Source: Cryptomeria japonica (lineage: Eukaryota > Streptophyta > Pinopsida > Cupressales > Cupressaceae). From it: a stretch of 64,000 nucleotides of DNA. Shown here piece by piece: positions 12,509 through 25,243 of the stretch. The stretch lies in NCBI RefSeq assembly GCF_030272615.1, contig NC_081410.1, positions 127,720,640-127,784,639 of the forward strand, read 5' to 3'. A program made the position numbers and the translations under genes. Position 1 is the first letter of the stretch. Each line of letters opens with the position of its first letter. The notes under the pieces are model-generated. The model saw only the letters and a program-made list of their open reading frames with translations. It did not search any database and was not told where the DNA came from.

Positions 12509-13501
12509 AATCAGATTTATTATTAATTAGTAGATACCATTTGATATTATTTTGGAGGCAAAATATGTCTTGGAAAAATTAGAAAGCACATTTTGGAATG
12601 ATAAGTGGCATTTGGTAACTTTTGATAAAATGGGCAAGTGGCAAGTTGCAACTAGTAAAGTTAGAAGGTGGAAGGTAAGTGGAGGAGGAGTTACATTCTT
12701 GGAAATTTAAATAATATTCTCTCTTGGTCATGAGTTATGGTTTCCCAAATTATAAATTTAAGATTTCTCAATAAAACATGGATTTGGGCTTCATTTGGCA
12801 TTATTCTAGTTGCAGATTTTAGCTAGAAGCTTTGCTTATTTCTTCAGTGGTTGATAAACTAGTGGAGAAGGAGACTTTTGGACAAGATGTTCATGGTTTC
12901 CAAGGTGATCTAAGGATAGAAGTCAAAGGGTTACCAGGTGTTCTAAGGACATGAGTCATGGAATACCATTGAATAATCTCATATCAGAGATTATCACTGT
13001 GTTGAATAGTGGAGGTAAATCCTTAGTTTTAAGTTCGCATGTGTTGCAAAGTTAATGGCAGCCTCGAGGCCATGATTTTATGAAAATATCATGTACTTTT
13101 CTACTATTTATCATATTTAACTCATGTGTGGAGTTATTAGTGAGATAATGTTGTTTGCAGTGAGATTTTGGTTCCAAATTTGAGCATCATTTTATATGCA
13201 ACACTTTGGATTGTATGAATGGTAATTGTAGCAATTTATGACCGCAATAATATGTCATATATTGAGAATAGTTTGAAATTTAACTTGCATGTTAAGTTTA
13301 GTGAATTTCTAGATTGATTTGATAGTTAGATCTACAAATCAGTTGCGTAGATTATGAGATTGCTTGCTAAATCTTTGTGGGTATTTCATTTTATTTGGAA
13401 AGATTAATTATATGAGGATTTGGAATAAGTAGATTATAATTTTTTGTTCCTTGATACAAATTTAATTTAATTTCACAAATGTATTAGTTTGGGACATTAC
13501 A

Positions 13502-13665
13502 ACTTCCCATACCAACCTTCCATATTTGTCCCCAATGATGAAGCCAACACCAGACAATCTCAAGTTTCCCCTTAAGGTGTCGTCGAAGTTCAACCTCAAG
13601 CAACTTTTGGTGGGAGAGGAGGGGTTAAAATTATAATTATAACAATAGAAATTATTTGAGTGCAC
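13502..13665 (-). pseudogene. LINE RNase H domain, N-terminal part
   Basis: The minus-strand translation includes CLRLNFDDTLRGN, then GVGFIIGDKYGRLVWE. This matches the first strand and active-site region of plant LINE RNase H (consensus LNFDG..RGNPG..G.G.V..D..G). The first catalytic Asp is retained in NFDD. The piece stops at the left boundary of LTR B, and its continuation is at 7,207. Upstream sequence (above 13,665) shows no further LINE coding. Confidence 0.7.
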
Positions 13666-14810
13666 ATATTTTCTTTTAATTTAAAAAATATTAGATAATA
13701 AAAAAATATAAAACTTTAAAATATCCAACAAAACTGTGGAATGGAGGGATTTACAAAGAATATGAGTACAAATTATACAATAGTGGCAAAACAATGAAAT
13801 GTCTCATCAAAGGCTTCAAGTACTAGATTAAAAAAAAACTTAAATATTGCCTCAAGAATAATAGGATTATGGATTAGTTACTAATTGTCTTGAATGATTG
13901 TGAGAAGCACGTGAGGGTGGAGTATCTAGAGGAGATGACCAAATAGTTATTTAAAGGATTTGGAATTAAAGTGGCTCGCATACCAATTCCCAACTATATT
14001 TACCCATGCACGAGCAAATAGATTTGTCCATCTAATTATAGAGAGTCCTTACAACATCCCTTTCTAATATTTTAATGGGAATAACAAGTTTGCAATATAA
14101 ACAATAATATTTTATGAATAAAATTAGCAGAATTTTCACCAAAATATATCATTAATAGTAATGGATTAAATCCAACAACACACACAAAATTTTATTAATA
14201 TCACCAAAACAAATGAAATGTTTTATATTCATTACAATAGAAACACATCACAACAACAATAATGTTCATGATGACTCATTGAGCCTTCCTACAATGCCTT
14301 GAAACTCCAAAGCACTCCCTGAGTGACAATGCCCTCAAATAACTAAAGGGTTTTCATCCTCTAATTTTAACGATTAATAGATTTTCATCTATTGATCATG
14401 ATCACCTATGGGTTTTTGTTCACGAAGATCACTTGACACAAGTTCCCAACAAATACATAACATAGTATTTCATGCCTTTGAATAGAAATTCTTCCTGGCT
14501 TTATATGCTAGCTACACAAATCAGGCTAGCTGACCAAGGCCATAATTGACATTAAGAAAAAAATTCAACTTGACATGTTAGAATTTAGGTTAATTTTGCG
14601 AATTTAGGTTAATTTTTCAGCCTTGCAATTTTTTTCACCATTCCACATGCTATTCCCATTTTTTATTGACCCTTTTTTGCTATTCATATGTTATTATTGC
14701 TATGTGTCATTCCTTTCTCAATGTCCTCTTTATCTTGGGATGTGTTAGCCGATACCCTCAATCCATGCCCTATGATTTTGGATATGTGTTGAGTCACAAC
14801 CCTAACCCCC
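13666..14810. other. AT-rich stretch without a supported gene
   Basis: Only short open frames. Sequence near 14,300-14,560 contains short inverted motifs around ATTGATCATGATCACC. Nothing recognisable as a domain. Confidence 0.4.
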
Positions 14811-15745
14811 AATGCCTAATCTGTAATTGGGACATGACAAGTCCTCCATCCTTAAGATTGCTTTCCCTAAGACAATGCAAGTTAGGGTTCTCAAGAATCT
14901 CACGCCCTTCGTATGTGACATCTTCAATTGGCATGTTTTTCTATCTAATTGGATACTTTTTAATGCTTGTATCCTCAAGGTTTTGATGTAAGTGTCCATC
15001 ACTTTTTTGGAGATCAAAATCATCTTTCCTTCTTGGTCTAAGGGAGGCAACTCCTCTAAGGATGAGATATGTTCACTTGTGACCTTCTTTAAACAAGGCA
15101 CATGAAAAATATTATGAATCATATCATCTTGTGGGAGCTCTGATTCATAGGCCAACTCACCGATTTACTTCAGAATTTTATATGACCCATTGTGTCAAGG
15201 TTCAAGCTTTTTAACTCCTCTCTTCTTTTTAGAAGTCTACTTATATGACTGAAACCTTAGAAATATCAAGTCACCCACCTCAAAGGTCATTTCTATCATT
15301 TTCCTATATGCACAGGTCTTTTTTTTATTTTGTATCTATTGCAAGTCATTTGGTTGCTTGCTATTGGTACTTTGCTATCTATAAGCAAGAGACCAGTGAA
15401 GAATATTGCATCATAACCATATAGAAGCCTATAAGGTGTCATCCTGATGGACATGTGATGTAAATTATTATAGAAGTATTCACCCATATACAACCACTTG
15501 ATCCAACACAATCTACTAGTCTAAAACATAGTTTCTCAAGTACCCCTCAATCTGCTTATTTACTATTTTTATATGTCCATTAGTTTGGAGATGGTAATTG
15601 GTGATTGGTGTGAGTGTTCCTAAAATTATTGCCCCAAAAATTGAGAAACTTATTGTCCTTGCCATTGACAATGTTATTGGTAAGACATGCAATCTAAATA
15701 TCTCTTTAAAGAATGTATCTACAACTTTTGGTGCTTTGCAAAATG
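14811..15745 (-). pseudogene. Chromovirus (Ty3/gypsy) integrase and chromodomain relic
   Basis: Read from 15,745 down, the minus strand contains the integrase core pieces FFKEIFRLHVLP and YHLQTNGHIKIVNKQIEGYL (canonical YHPQTDGQTE.VN). Then comes the Y(M)T(P)Y..LYGYD block at about 15,300-15,500. The C-terminal region around 15,050-15,150 follows (ELPQDDMIHNIFHVPCLKKV, canonical LP....IH.VFHVS.LKK). Last is a chromodomain-like segment with MPIEDVTYEG and LKDGGLVMSQ near 14,830-14,950. At least four frameshifts and several stops are present. Such integrases insert element DNA, and the chromodomain steers it to heterochromatin. Gag, RT and LTRs are not seen nearby, so this is an isolated fragment. 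Confidence 0.85.
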
Positions 15746-16053
15746 AAGAAGTAGAGATGAAATGGTGGGAGAGAGGGGGCGAGAAGTTGAGTTCCCATTA
15801 AGGGGAATTTTTGGCCTTTGGAAAAAGCTTAAATAATTGGTAAATGTAATGTTTTGGGATCTTGAGGCTAAAATTAAAACGGTACCCATTTTATAAATAA
15901 TGGGTGCACATTATGCTTCATGATCCCAACAGAAATGGGCACCCATTACGTAAATGCATTTTTTTATAAAACCTATAGACTCATCTTATATAGTCGATGA
16001 TAGGGACAACAAAAAGGATTAATAGGTACTTTCCCAGTTAGCCTGAGCATACT

Positions 16054-16713
16054 GTGAATAGCAATGGAACCGAACTTTTCACTAAAGCCTCGAGACGGAT
16101 GATGGATTTTTGGGGCCATATATCAGATGAACTGTTAGTCAATATCTTTCAGTTCGAGGAAAAAGTATTCCTGACGAGAGTGAAGATCGTATTTGAAGAT
16201 GAATACCTACGAGGCAAGTTTAAATACAAAACAAATGTTGAAGTTGCCTCCATGTTTGCAGCGTGGTGCTTCGAACTGGAGTGCAAGGAGCAGGTGGAAT
16301 GGATAGTTAGAGGGTGTGTCCGTGAGGAGTGGTGCGATGGCTTGGACAGTTCAGAGAATGTCTAGAAGTGGCTCGGGTTTTGTGTGCCCCAATGGCACAT
16401 GGATACATGTTAGTGAGTTTTTGCCTCCACTATGCCCCTACACTTTGTACAGTGCAAATTGTAACAAAGAGGTTCAACGCGCCTCTGCCCAGGTCGGAAT
16501 GCATGGAGTGAAGGAATATCTGAAGTGGTAGGAGAAGCAAGAGCTCAAGTTGGAAGTGGAGAAGTTGGGTTCCTTCACAGGCAAGTGGGTCTACTTCCTC
16601 TAAACGTAGACGAGGACGATCGAGGAAATCAAGAGCGAGAAGTGGCCGACGCACCCTATGGATTGGATTCCCGCCTGAAAATAATGATGACATCGAAGAC
16701 CCAGAGGAATAGC
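16054..16713 (+). pseudogene. Coding relic with Arg/Ser-rich tail, unknown family
   Basis: Frame 1 is open from 16,054 to 16,365 (KIVFEDEYLRGKFKYKTNVE, then SMFAAWCFELECKEQVEWIV). A frameshift near 16,320 leads to frame 3, which continues to a TAG at 16,711-16,713 with only two TGA codons (near 16,509 and 16,521). Frame 3 carries HGYMLVSFCLHYAPTLCTVQ and then a strongly basic tail (SKRRRGRSRKSRARSGRR) ending in the acidic ENNDDIEDPEE. A basic tail with an acidic end could bind nucleic acid, but I do not recognise the family. No neighbouring LTR or LINE motif explains it. Confidence 0.4.
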
Positions 16714-19439
16714 TGGAATTGGTCAAGGAGCCCAGTGGGAGAGGCAAGGAAGTAATTTATGTGAAATGATAATGCTAGTTATCTGATTTTTGTGATAATA
16801 GCTCATAGCATATGTTTGGGATAATGTCTGTAAACCTTATATGTTAGATAGTAAAATGGGATATGAAACGATCCACGGTGGTGTGGGAAGGGTTGCAAGT
16901 TTTTTGGTTATTCTGATATTGTCTATCTATTTCTTTCAGAACTTGATAAGAACATGAAGATGTATTGACGTTTTTAGATTTAGAAATATAAGTATAAGAT
17001 ACCAATCAAAAAAAATTATCAAGAGAGAATGCATGGAGACCATTGATTATTCCCACACAATATTTTATAGGGCATGACATATAATTTTATTTTAAATTCA
17101 TCCTCTATTGGGCATGAAATTATTTATTATTTAAATATATTTAACAGAAATATTGGCATTGCCACTAAGTCCAAGGGAGGAAATGTTCATTAAAGAAAAA
17201 AATGATTTGATTTAGGTAGGAATATTAGCCCTTAGGCTTTTTTTTCCCCTTGTTATTAAATATAAATGCACCTATTTATCCTCTCGTCTTAAAATAATTA
17301 TGATAACACTTAATCCTTGACTTAATTTATAGTAGTTGTGATCATTTTGTCCATGATTGAATTTATAATTTCAAGATTAATTTATCCCTAACTAAAATAA
17401 TTATACTCTTGGTTAAAAAATTCATATTACTCATTTTTAGGTCATAATTGAGTAAATTAAGGAGATCATAGGTAATTAGGTATAAAAAGGTTCTAGTTCG
17501 CTCTATCATAAGCGAATAATTTGGTTTTTAAAATTTTCAAAAACCCCAAATCATCCATAGATAACCTATGAATCCAATGAGGGATGAATAACTCCTGGTG
17601 ATGATTAGGTTATTGGTGTATATTTAAACAAAAGGAAAATCTCATCACCACGTCATGTAAAATATAGACAATAGGATCAAAGTGGCATTGGAAAAACTAA
17701 GAATTTAAGGAGTGAGTCCATCTTGGCTTGCCAATTCCTAGGGGCTTATCTGAGGTAATAGAATAAATTTCTAAGTTTTACATTGGGCAATCATGAATGA
17801 ACTAGGATCTGGTTGTGTCATATAGATCTCCTTTTGTAGATCACCAGTTATAAGGGCATTCCTCATAAATATTTGATATATATCATTTAGAAAATTTAAA
17901 TGAATAAAGATAGTTCTATATACTATTACAAATTAAAATAAATGTCCACTCAATTAAATGTTCTAATAAATTTATCAATTTACACACGTGAACATGTATT
18001 CATTTGAAAGAATCCAACACAATCTAGCAATAAATTTTATATAAATTTAATTCATGCATTGAATATTGAATACCTTCAATACATGCATGCATACATTAGG
18101 TATAAGTTTTGGAAATAAAAGTCAAGGTTTAGAATGTAAAGAGAATTGGCAGTTCATAAATAATATTTATTAAGACAAATTTAAATGATTCAAATAATAT
18201 ATCTAGATATTAATAATGTGGTTTTAATTGATAATTTTTTATGATAAATATCAATTTTCTACTCAATAGATCTAATTTAATTAGACACATAGCTGATATA
18301 CTTGTTAAGTTGGAGTACTATAGGTAAGTTCTGTAAAAAACTTAATTGTGGGAACATATGAGCTAAATTTGGGAAGGAATAAAAATAATCTCCTCCTTCA
18401 ATTTTCAATGCTACATCATGTCTTCTATGATATAGTTTTTTTAAGGACGCAATTTTAACCTTCCTCATGACCATGTGAGATGATTATAAATAATAAAGTC
18501 ACACATAGAAATGGGACATTACTACAACTCTAATTAAGATGTGATCCACTTAGATAACAATGAATTCTTCCTATGGATTTGTGTTATGATATATTGATCA
18601 ACAATATTCAAATCTTTCCATGATTATTGGATTATTATTGGGGATCACCCATTATATATGGGAGGATGTTCCTTAATACCATACACTATATTAACACCAT
18701 TGTAGTGGCAATTTGACATCCTAATTTGAAATTTTAGACTCTTGCTTATTATTGCAAATTAGATTCTTGGTATCTAGTTGTTGTTAACTATATCCATACA
18801 TGTATGACATGTGAAGTTAGAACTTATACATGTGAATGTTTAGTATCCTTATCATATGTGAGTGTAGTTTTTAATTATCATGTTAATAACCTCCTAGTTT
18901 ATAGGGTTGGGCTTCAAGGTTATTAGAATGTTCATGTTCTTGGTTGATGGACAAGAAATAATTAAGAATGGGTCAAGAGAGTTAGGGGTATGTGCAAGAT
19001 CATGGGGGGCCAAAAAGTGGCAATGGAAAATAAAAAAGCGTTTTAAACCTTTCCAAACATGCCAAAATCTGCTTTGACTTTTTGTTTGGGTCGGCCAAAA
19101 TTTGAATTTGGTTTGGTAATACCAAACCAAATTGGATATCTGTTAATATCTGATATCCGATTTTTGATGTCACTATTGTGATGTCATACTTTTTTCAAAT
19201 CGGATATCCATTTTTCTCAACATAAAAAATATAGTTTAGTAAAATGGGCATAACGTTTGTGTTTCTTATCAAAATTTTGTTTTTTTACAGGCGTTGGAAA
19301 GGTAATTCAGAGACCTATAAAATGGATGAGGTAGTTTGATTATATTATAGAACAAAATTAATTATAATCATTTGAAGTTATTCCTTCAATTTTAAAACTT
19401 TAAATACTCACAAATTTTGCATACAAAGTCTCATTTTTT
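16714..19439. other. AT-rich intergenic stretch
   Basis: No supported gene, repeat array or element end. Open frames at 18,277-18,474 and 18,894-19,130 (minus) are short and low-complexity. A trio of variants of the word GATATC occurs near 19,135-19,210, which may be a small repeat. Confidence 0.4.
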
Positions 19440-20591
19440 TCCTATCACCTCCTTTATCTATCACTTGTCTATCTATACTTATATAATATATTTTATCTAT
19501 CTATTTCTTCTCTACTTATGTCACTTATTTTCTCATCCCATCTAGATAAATAAATTCCCAAGTTACATGCATCTCTCCATATATCTCCATCTTTCTATTC
19601 CTATCTCTCCCTCTCCCACTCCATCATTGTCACTCCTTATTTCTATATTTCTCTCTAATAATCTCCCTTCTCTCTATTTATCTCCCTCCTCTACCTTATC
19701 CTACCTATACTTATATATTACTTGTCTCTGTCACCTCCTTTCTCTCCATATCTTGTCCCCTCTATCTCTATATCCCTATAGATTTGTCTTCATGTATATT
19801 TATATCTCATTATCTCTAAATCTCACTTATTCACTCCATCTCTCCCTCCATTTGTCTTACTCTCTCTATCACTTTCTATCCATATCTATCTCTATCTCCA
19901 TCTTCACATCTCCATCTCTTTCCCTATCAATCTCTCTTTTAATATGTTCCTCTATCTTTATATATCTTCCTCTATACATGATTAATCTACTTCTCCGTCT
20001 CTTCCTCTATCGCCCTCTTGAAGTATCTTTCCCTTTCTGTACCTTTATCTCTTTATTTGCTCCATCTTTATATATCTCTGGCTCTCTCCCAACATCCTTC
20101 TCTATAGTGCCTTTATATATCTCTATATCTTCCTCTTTCTCTCTCTCCCTCTCTATCTATCCCTATCTATAATCTCTATCTCTCTTTCTCACTATCTTGC
20201 ACTATCTATATCTCTCTCTCTATCTATCAATATTTCTCTTCCTTTATATCTCTAAATCTCTTCCTTTTTTTATCTCTCTCTTTACCCCTCTCTATCCTTT
20301 TTTCTCCATCCCTTCATATATTTATCTTATCTTTACCTCTCTCTTTCTCTATATCTATTCATCTCCCTCTCCCTTTATCTTCATTTTTTATCTCTATCAT
20401 CCTCTCTCATTTTTAATATCTAGATATGTCTACCTCTTTCTATCCATCCTTGTCCTTTAGTTTTTCTTCCTCTCACTTCATACTCCTTAATATCTATATC
20501 TCTCTTTATGTTCTTGTCCTTTAGTTCTTTTCCCTCTCTTTAGTTCTTCCTCTCTCTTCACCCTTATATCTCTCCCTATTTGAAACTTAGT
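19440..20591. repeat. Long pyrimidine-rich (CT/TAT) low-complexity tract
   Basis: Over 1.1 kb the plus strand is almost devoid of G and consists of interspersed TCTCTC, TATCTA, TCTCCC and TTATCTC words. The 201-codon open frame across 19,567-20,172 is composed of Ser, Leu, Ile and Tyr, and is a by-product of this composition. The tract ends exactly where the satellite begins. Confidence 0.9.
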
Positions 20592-21189
20592 ATATATGGT
20601 CTCCTAATGGGTTATATCATGTCCTAAGGGGTCATAGAACATCACATGACCCCTTAGAACACAATATGATCCCTAATGACACCATATGGTCTCCTAAGGG
20701 GTCATAAAACACTATATGACCCCTTAAGACACAATAAGACCCCTAATGACACCATATGGTGTCCTAAGGGGTCCTAAGACACCAAGTGACCCGTTAGGAC
20801 ACCATACGACCCCTAATGACACAATGTGGCATCCTAAAGGGTCATATGGTTTCCTAAGGGGTCATAGGACACCATATGACCCCTTAGGACACCATACGAC
20901 CCATAACACCATATAGTGTCCCAAGGGGTCATATGGTGTCCTAAGGGGTCATAAAATGCCATATGACCCATTATGACATAATACAACCCATGACGACACC
21001 TAAGGGGTCATAGGACACCATATGACCCCTTAGAACACATACAATCCCTTACGACACCATATGATATGGTATCTTAAGGGGTCATATAACACCATATGAC
21101 CCCTTATAACACAAGAAGACCCATAACGACATGATATGGTGTCCTAAGGGGTCATATGGTGTCAGGAGACACCATATGACCCCTTAGGA

Positions 21190-24100
21190 CACAATATGAC
21201 CCCTAACGATACCTAAGGGGTCATATGGTGTCCTAAGGGGTTATATGATGTCCTAGGAACCTTTAGGACACAATATGACCCCTTAGCATACCATACAACT
21301 CCTAACAACACCATATGGTGTCCTAAGGGGTCGTAGGACACCATATGACCCGATAGGACATAATATAACCCCTAACAACACCTAAGGGGTCATATTGTGT
21401 CCTAAGGGGTCATATGATAACATATGACCCCTAACAACACTATATGGTGTCTTAAGGGGTCATATTATGTCCTAAGGGGTCATAGGACACCATATGACCC
21501 CTAACAACACTATATGGTGTCTTAAGGGGTCATATTGTGTCCTAAGGGGTCATAGGACACCATATGACCCCTAACGACACAAAATGACACCTAACGATAC
21601 CTAAGGGATCATATGGTGTTCTAAGGGGTCATAGGACACCATTTGACCCCTTAGCACACCATATGGTGTCCTAAGGGGTCATATGGTGTTCTAAGGGGTC
21701 AGAACACCATATGACCCCTTAGGACACCATACGATGTATAATGACACTATATGGTGTTCTAAGGGGTCATAGGACACCATATGACCCCTTAGAGGACCAT
21801 ATAACCCATAACAACATAATATGGTGTCTTAGAGGGTCATAGAACACCATATGACCCCTTAGAACACCATAGACCCATAACGACACCATGTGGTGTCTTA
21901 AGGGGTCATAAGAAACAATATTACCCCTTAGGACATAATATGACCCCTAACAATGTCATATAGTGTCCTAAGGGGTCATAGGACACCATATGGCCCCTTA
22001 GGACACCATACGACTCCTTACGACACCATACGACTCCTTACGACACCATACGACCCTTTACAACACCATATGGTTTCCTAAGGGGTCATACGGTATCCTA
22101 AGGGGTCATATAACACCATATGACCCCTTAGAACACAAGAATACCCATAGCGACATGATATGGTGTCTTAAGGGGTCATATGGTGTCATGAGACACCATA
22201 TGATTCCTTAGGACACATTATGACCCTTAACGACACCTAAGGGGTCATATGGTGTCCTAAGAGGTTATATGATGTCCTAGGAACCTTTAGAACACAATAT
22301 GACCCCTTAGCACACCATGCAACCCCTAACGACACCATATGGTGTCCTAAGGGGTCGTAGGACACCATATAACCCGTTAGGACACAATATGACCCCTAAC
22401 AACACCTAAGGGGTCATATGATATCCTAAGGTGTCATAGGACACCATATGACCCCTAAGGACACTGTATGGTGTACTAAGGGGTCATATTGTGTCCTAAG
22501 GGATCATAAGACACCATATGACCCCTTAGCACACCATACGACCCCTAACAACACCATATGGTGTCCTAAGGGGTTATATAACACCATATGACCCCTTAGG
22601 ACACCATACGACACATAATTACACCATATGGTGTCCTAAGGGTCATATGGCATCCTAAGGGGTCATAGGACACCATATGACCCCTTAGGAGACCATAGAA
22701 CCCATAACAACATAATATGGTGTCCTAGAGGGCCATAGAACACCATATGACCCCTTAGAACACCATACGACCCATAACAACACCATGTGGTGTCCTAAGG
22801 GGCCATAAGACACAATATGACCCCTTAGGACATAATATGACCCCTAACAATGTCACATAGTGTCCTAAGGGGTCATACAAAACCATATGACCCCATAGAA
22901 CACCATATGACCCCTTAGAACACCATATGACCCTTTACGACACCATATGGTGTCCTAAGGGATCATATGGTATCCTAAGGGGTCATATAAAACCATATGA
23001 CCCCTTAGAACACCATATGACCCCTTAGAACACAAGAAGACCCATAACAACATGATATGGTGTCCTAAGGGGTCATATGGTGTCACGAGACACCATATGA
23101 CCCCTTAGGACACAATATGACCCCTAATGATATCTAAGAGGTCATATGGTGTCCTGAGAGGTTATATGATGTGCTAGGAATCTTTAGGACATAATATGAC
23201 TCGTTAGCACACCATACAATCCCAAACGACACCATATACTGTCCTAAGGGGTCGTAGGACACTATATGACCCGTTAGGACACAATATGACCCCTAAAAAC
23301 ACCTAAGGGGTCATATTGTGTCCTAAGGGGTCATAGGACACCATATGACCCCTAACAACACAAAATGAAGCCTAACAATACCTAAGGGGTCATATGGTGT
23401 TCTAAAGGGTCATATGCCACCATATGACCCCTTAGCACACCATACAACCCTTTATGACACCATATGGTGTCCTAAGGGGTCATAGAACACCATATGACCC
23501 CTTAGGACACCATACGATGCATAATGAAACCATATGGTGTCCTCATGGGTCATAGGACACCATATGACCCCTTAGGAGACCATACAACCCATAAAAACAT
23601 AAAAATGGTGTCCTAAGGGGTCATAGAACACCATATGACCCCTTAGAACACCTTACGACCCATAACGACACCATGTGGTGTCCTAAGGGGTCACAAGACA
23701 TAATATGACCCCTTAGGACATAATATGACCCCTAACGACGTCATATAGTGTCCTAAGGGGTCATAGGACACCATATGACCCCTTAGGACACAATATGACC
23801 CCTTAGGACATAAAATAAACCCTAATGACACCTAAGGGGTCACAGGACACCATATGACACATAACAACACCAAATGGTATCCTAAGGGGTCATATGGTGT
23901 CCTAAGGTGTCATAGGACACCATATGACCCCTTAGGACACCATACGACCCATAGAACCATATAATCTCCCAAGCATATGGTGTCTTAAGGGGTCATACAA
24001 CACCATATGACCCATTAGGACACAATAAGAGCCCTGATGACACCTAATGGGTCATATAGTGTCCTAAGTGTTCATAGGACACCATATGACCCCTTAGGAC

Positions 24101-24985
24101 ACCATACGACTCCTTGCAACACCATATGGTGTCCCAAGGGGTCGTATGGTATCCTAAGGGGTCATATAATGTCCTAAGGGGTCATATGGTGTCCTAAGGG
24201 GTTATATAACACCAGATGACCCCTTAGGACACCATAAGACCCATAACGACACCATATGATGTCCTAAGGGGTCATATGGTGTCCTAAAGGGTCATGGGAC
24301 ACCATATAACCTCTTAGGACATAGTATGAGCCATAACAAAACCTAATGGATCGTATGGTGTCTAAGGGATCATATGATGTCTTGTGACCCCTTAGGACAC
24401 AACATGACCCCTTAGCACACCATACAACCCCCAATGACACCATATGGTGTCCTAAGGGGTCACAGGACACCATATGGCCCGTTCGGACACAATATGACCC
24501 CTAACAATACCTAAGGGGTCATATGGTGTCCTAAGGGGTCATAGGATACCATATGACCCCTTAACACACCATACAACCCCTAACGACACCATATGGTGTC
24601 CTAAAGGATCATAGAACACCATATGACCCCTTAGGACACCATAAGACTTATAACAACATCATATGGTGTTCTAAGGTGTCATATGGTGTCCTAAGGTGTC
24701 ATATGGCGTCCTAAAGGTTCATGAGACACCATATGACTCTTTAGGACACCATACAATACATAATGACACCATATGGTGTCCTAAGGGGTCATATGACACC
24801 ATATGACCCCTTAGAAGACCATACGACCCATAAAAACATAATATGGTATCTTAAGGGGTCATAGAACACCATATGACCACTTAGAACACCACACAACCCA
24901 TAATGACCCATGTGGTGTCTTAAGGGGTCATAAGACACAATATGACCCCTTAGGACATAATATGACCCCTAACGACATCATATAG
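21190..24985. repeat. Higher-order repeats (0.9-1.2 kb) within the satellite
   Basis: Rare variant strings recur in the same order. CCTAGGAACCTTTAGGACA-type strings occur near 21,255, 22,277 and 23,175, with a diverged form near 24,376. The string TTAGGAGACCATA...CATAACAACATAATATGG recurs near 21,790, 22,685, 23,572 and 24,811. Spacings are about 0.89, 0.89 and 1.24 kb. This implies amplification in blocks of dozens of words, not one word at a time. Confidence 0.75.
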
Positions 24986-25243
24986 TGTCCTAAGGGGTCA
25001 TAGGACACCATATAACCCCATAGGACACAATATGACCCCTTAGGACATAAAATAAACCCCAATGACACCTAAGGGGTCATAGGACACCATATGACTCCTT
25101 AGCAAAACATACGACCCCTAACGACACCATAGGGTGTCCTAAGGGGTCATATGGTATCCTAAGGGGTCATAGAACACAATATGACCCCTCAGGATACCAT
25201 ATCACACATAACAACACCAAATGGTGTCCTAAGGGGTCATAGG

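Larger units (their letters stand above)
7314..12513. repeat. Target-site duplication AATCA flanking the non-autonomous LTR element
   Basis: AATCA lies at 7,314-7,318 just before the 5' LTR and at 12,509-12,513 just after the 3' LTR. It is a perfect 5-bp duplication and fixes the element ends. Confidence 0.85.
7208..13501 (-). mobile_element. Solo LTR B (about 1.1 kb), split by the non-autonomous element inside it
   Basis: On the minus strand it begins TGTAATGTCCCAAAC at 13,501, a typical plant gypsy-type LTR start, and ends at 7,208, where the expected CA now reads TA. Its own sequence is 7,208-7,318 plus 12,514-13,501. The outer flanks are AATTCC (7,202-7,207) and ACTTCC (13,502-13,507), an imperfect target duplication. 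Deleting the LTR joins two halves of a LINE RNase H domain in frame (TGG GAA then an LKKG segment), which supports these boundaries. No internal retrotransposon genes remain. Confidence 0.6.
2010..13665 (-). mobile_element. LINE relic on the minus strand, split into three pieces by nested insertions
   Basis: The 3' end lies near 2,010-2,030, where the minus strand ends in an A-rich tail (A8-T-A5-T-A4). Moving upstream on the minus strand, the pieces are 2,030-2,739, 6,766-7,207 and 13,502-13,665. The last two together form an RNase H domain. They are separated by a solo LTR (2,740-6,760) and by a second LTR that carries a further element (7,208-13,501). At both joints, removing the insertion and one target duplication gives a continuous open frame. 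Sequence upstream of 13,665 (RT and endonuclease) is not recognisable, so the LINE was either 5'-truncated or lost that part. Confidence 0.7.

Noticed and set aside
19567-20460. 201- and 87-codon Ser/Leu/Tyr-rich open frames that might be membrane proteins
   Set aside because: Product of a CT-rich low-complexity tract with almost no G. There is no start context or domain.
24264-24473. 69-codon minus-strand frame in the satellite
   Set aside because: Repetitive translation of the 20-bp word, not conserved in phase.
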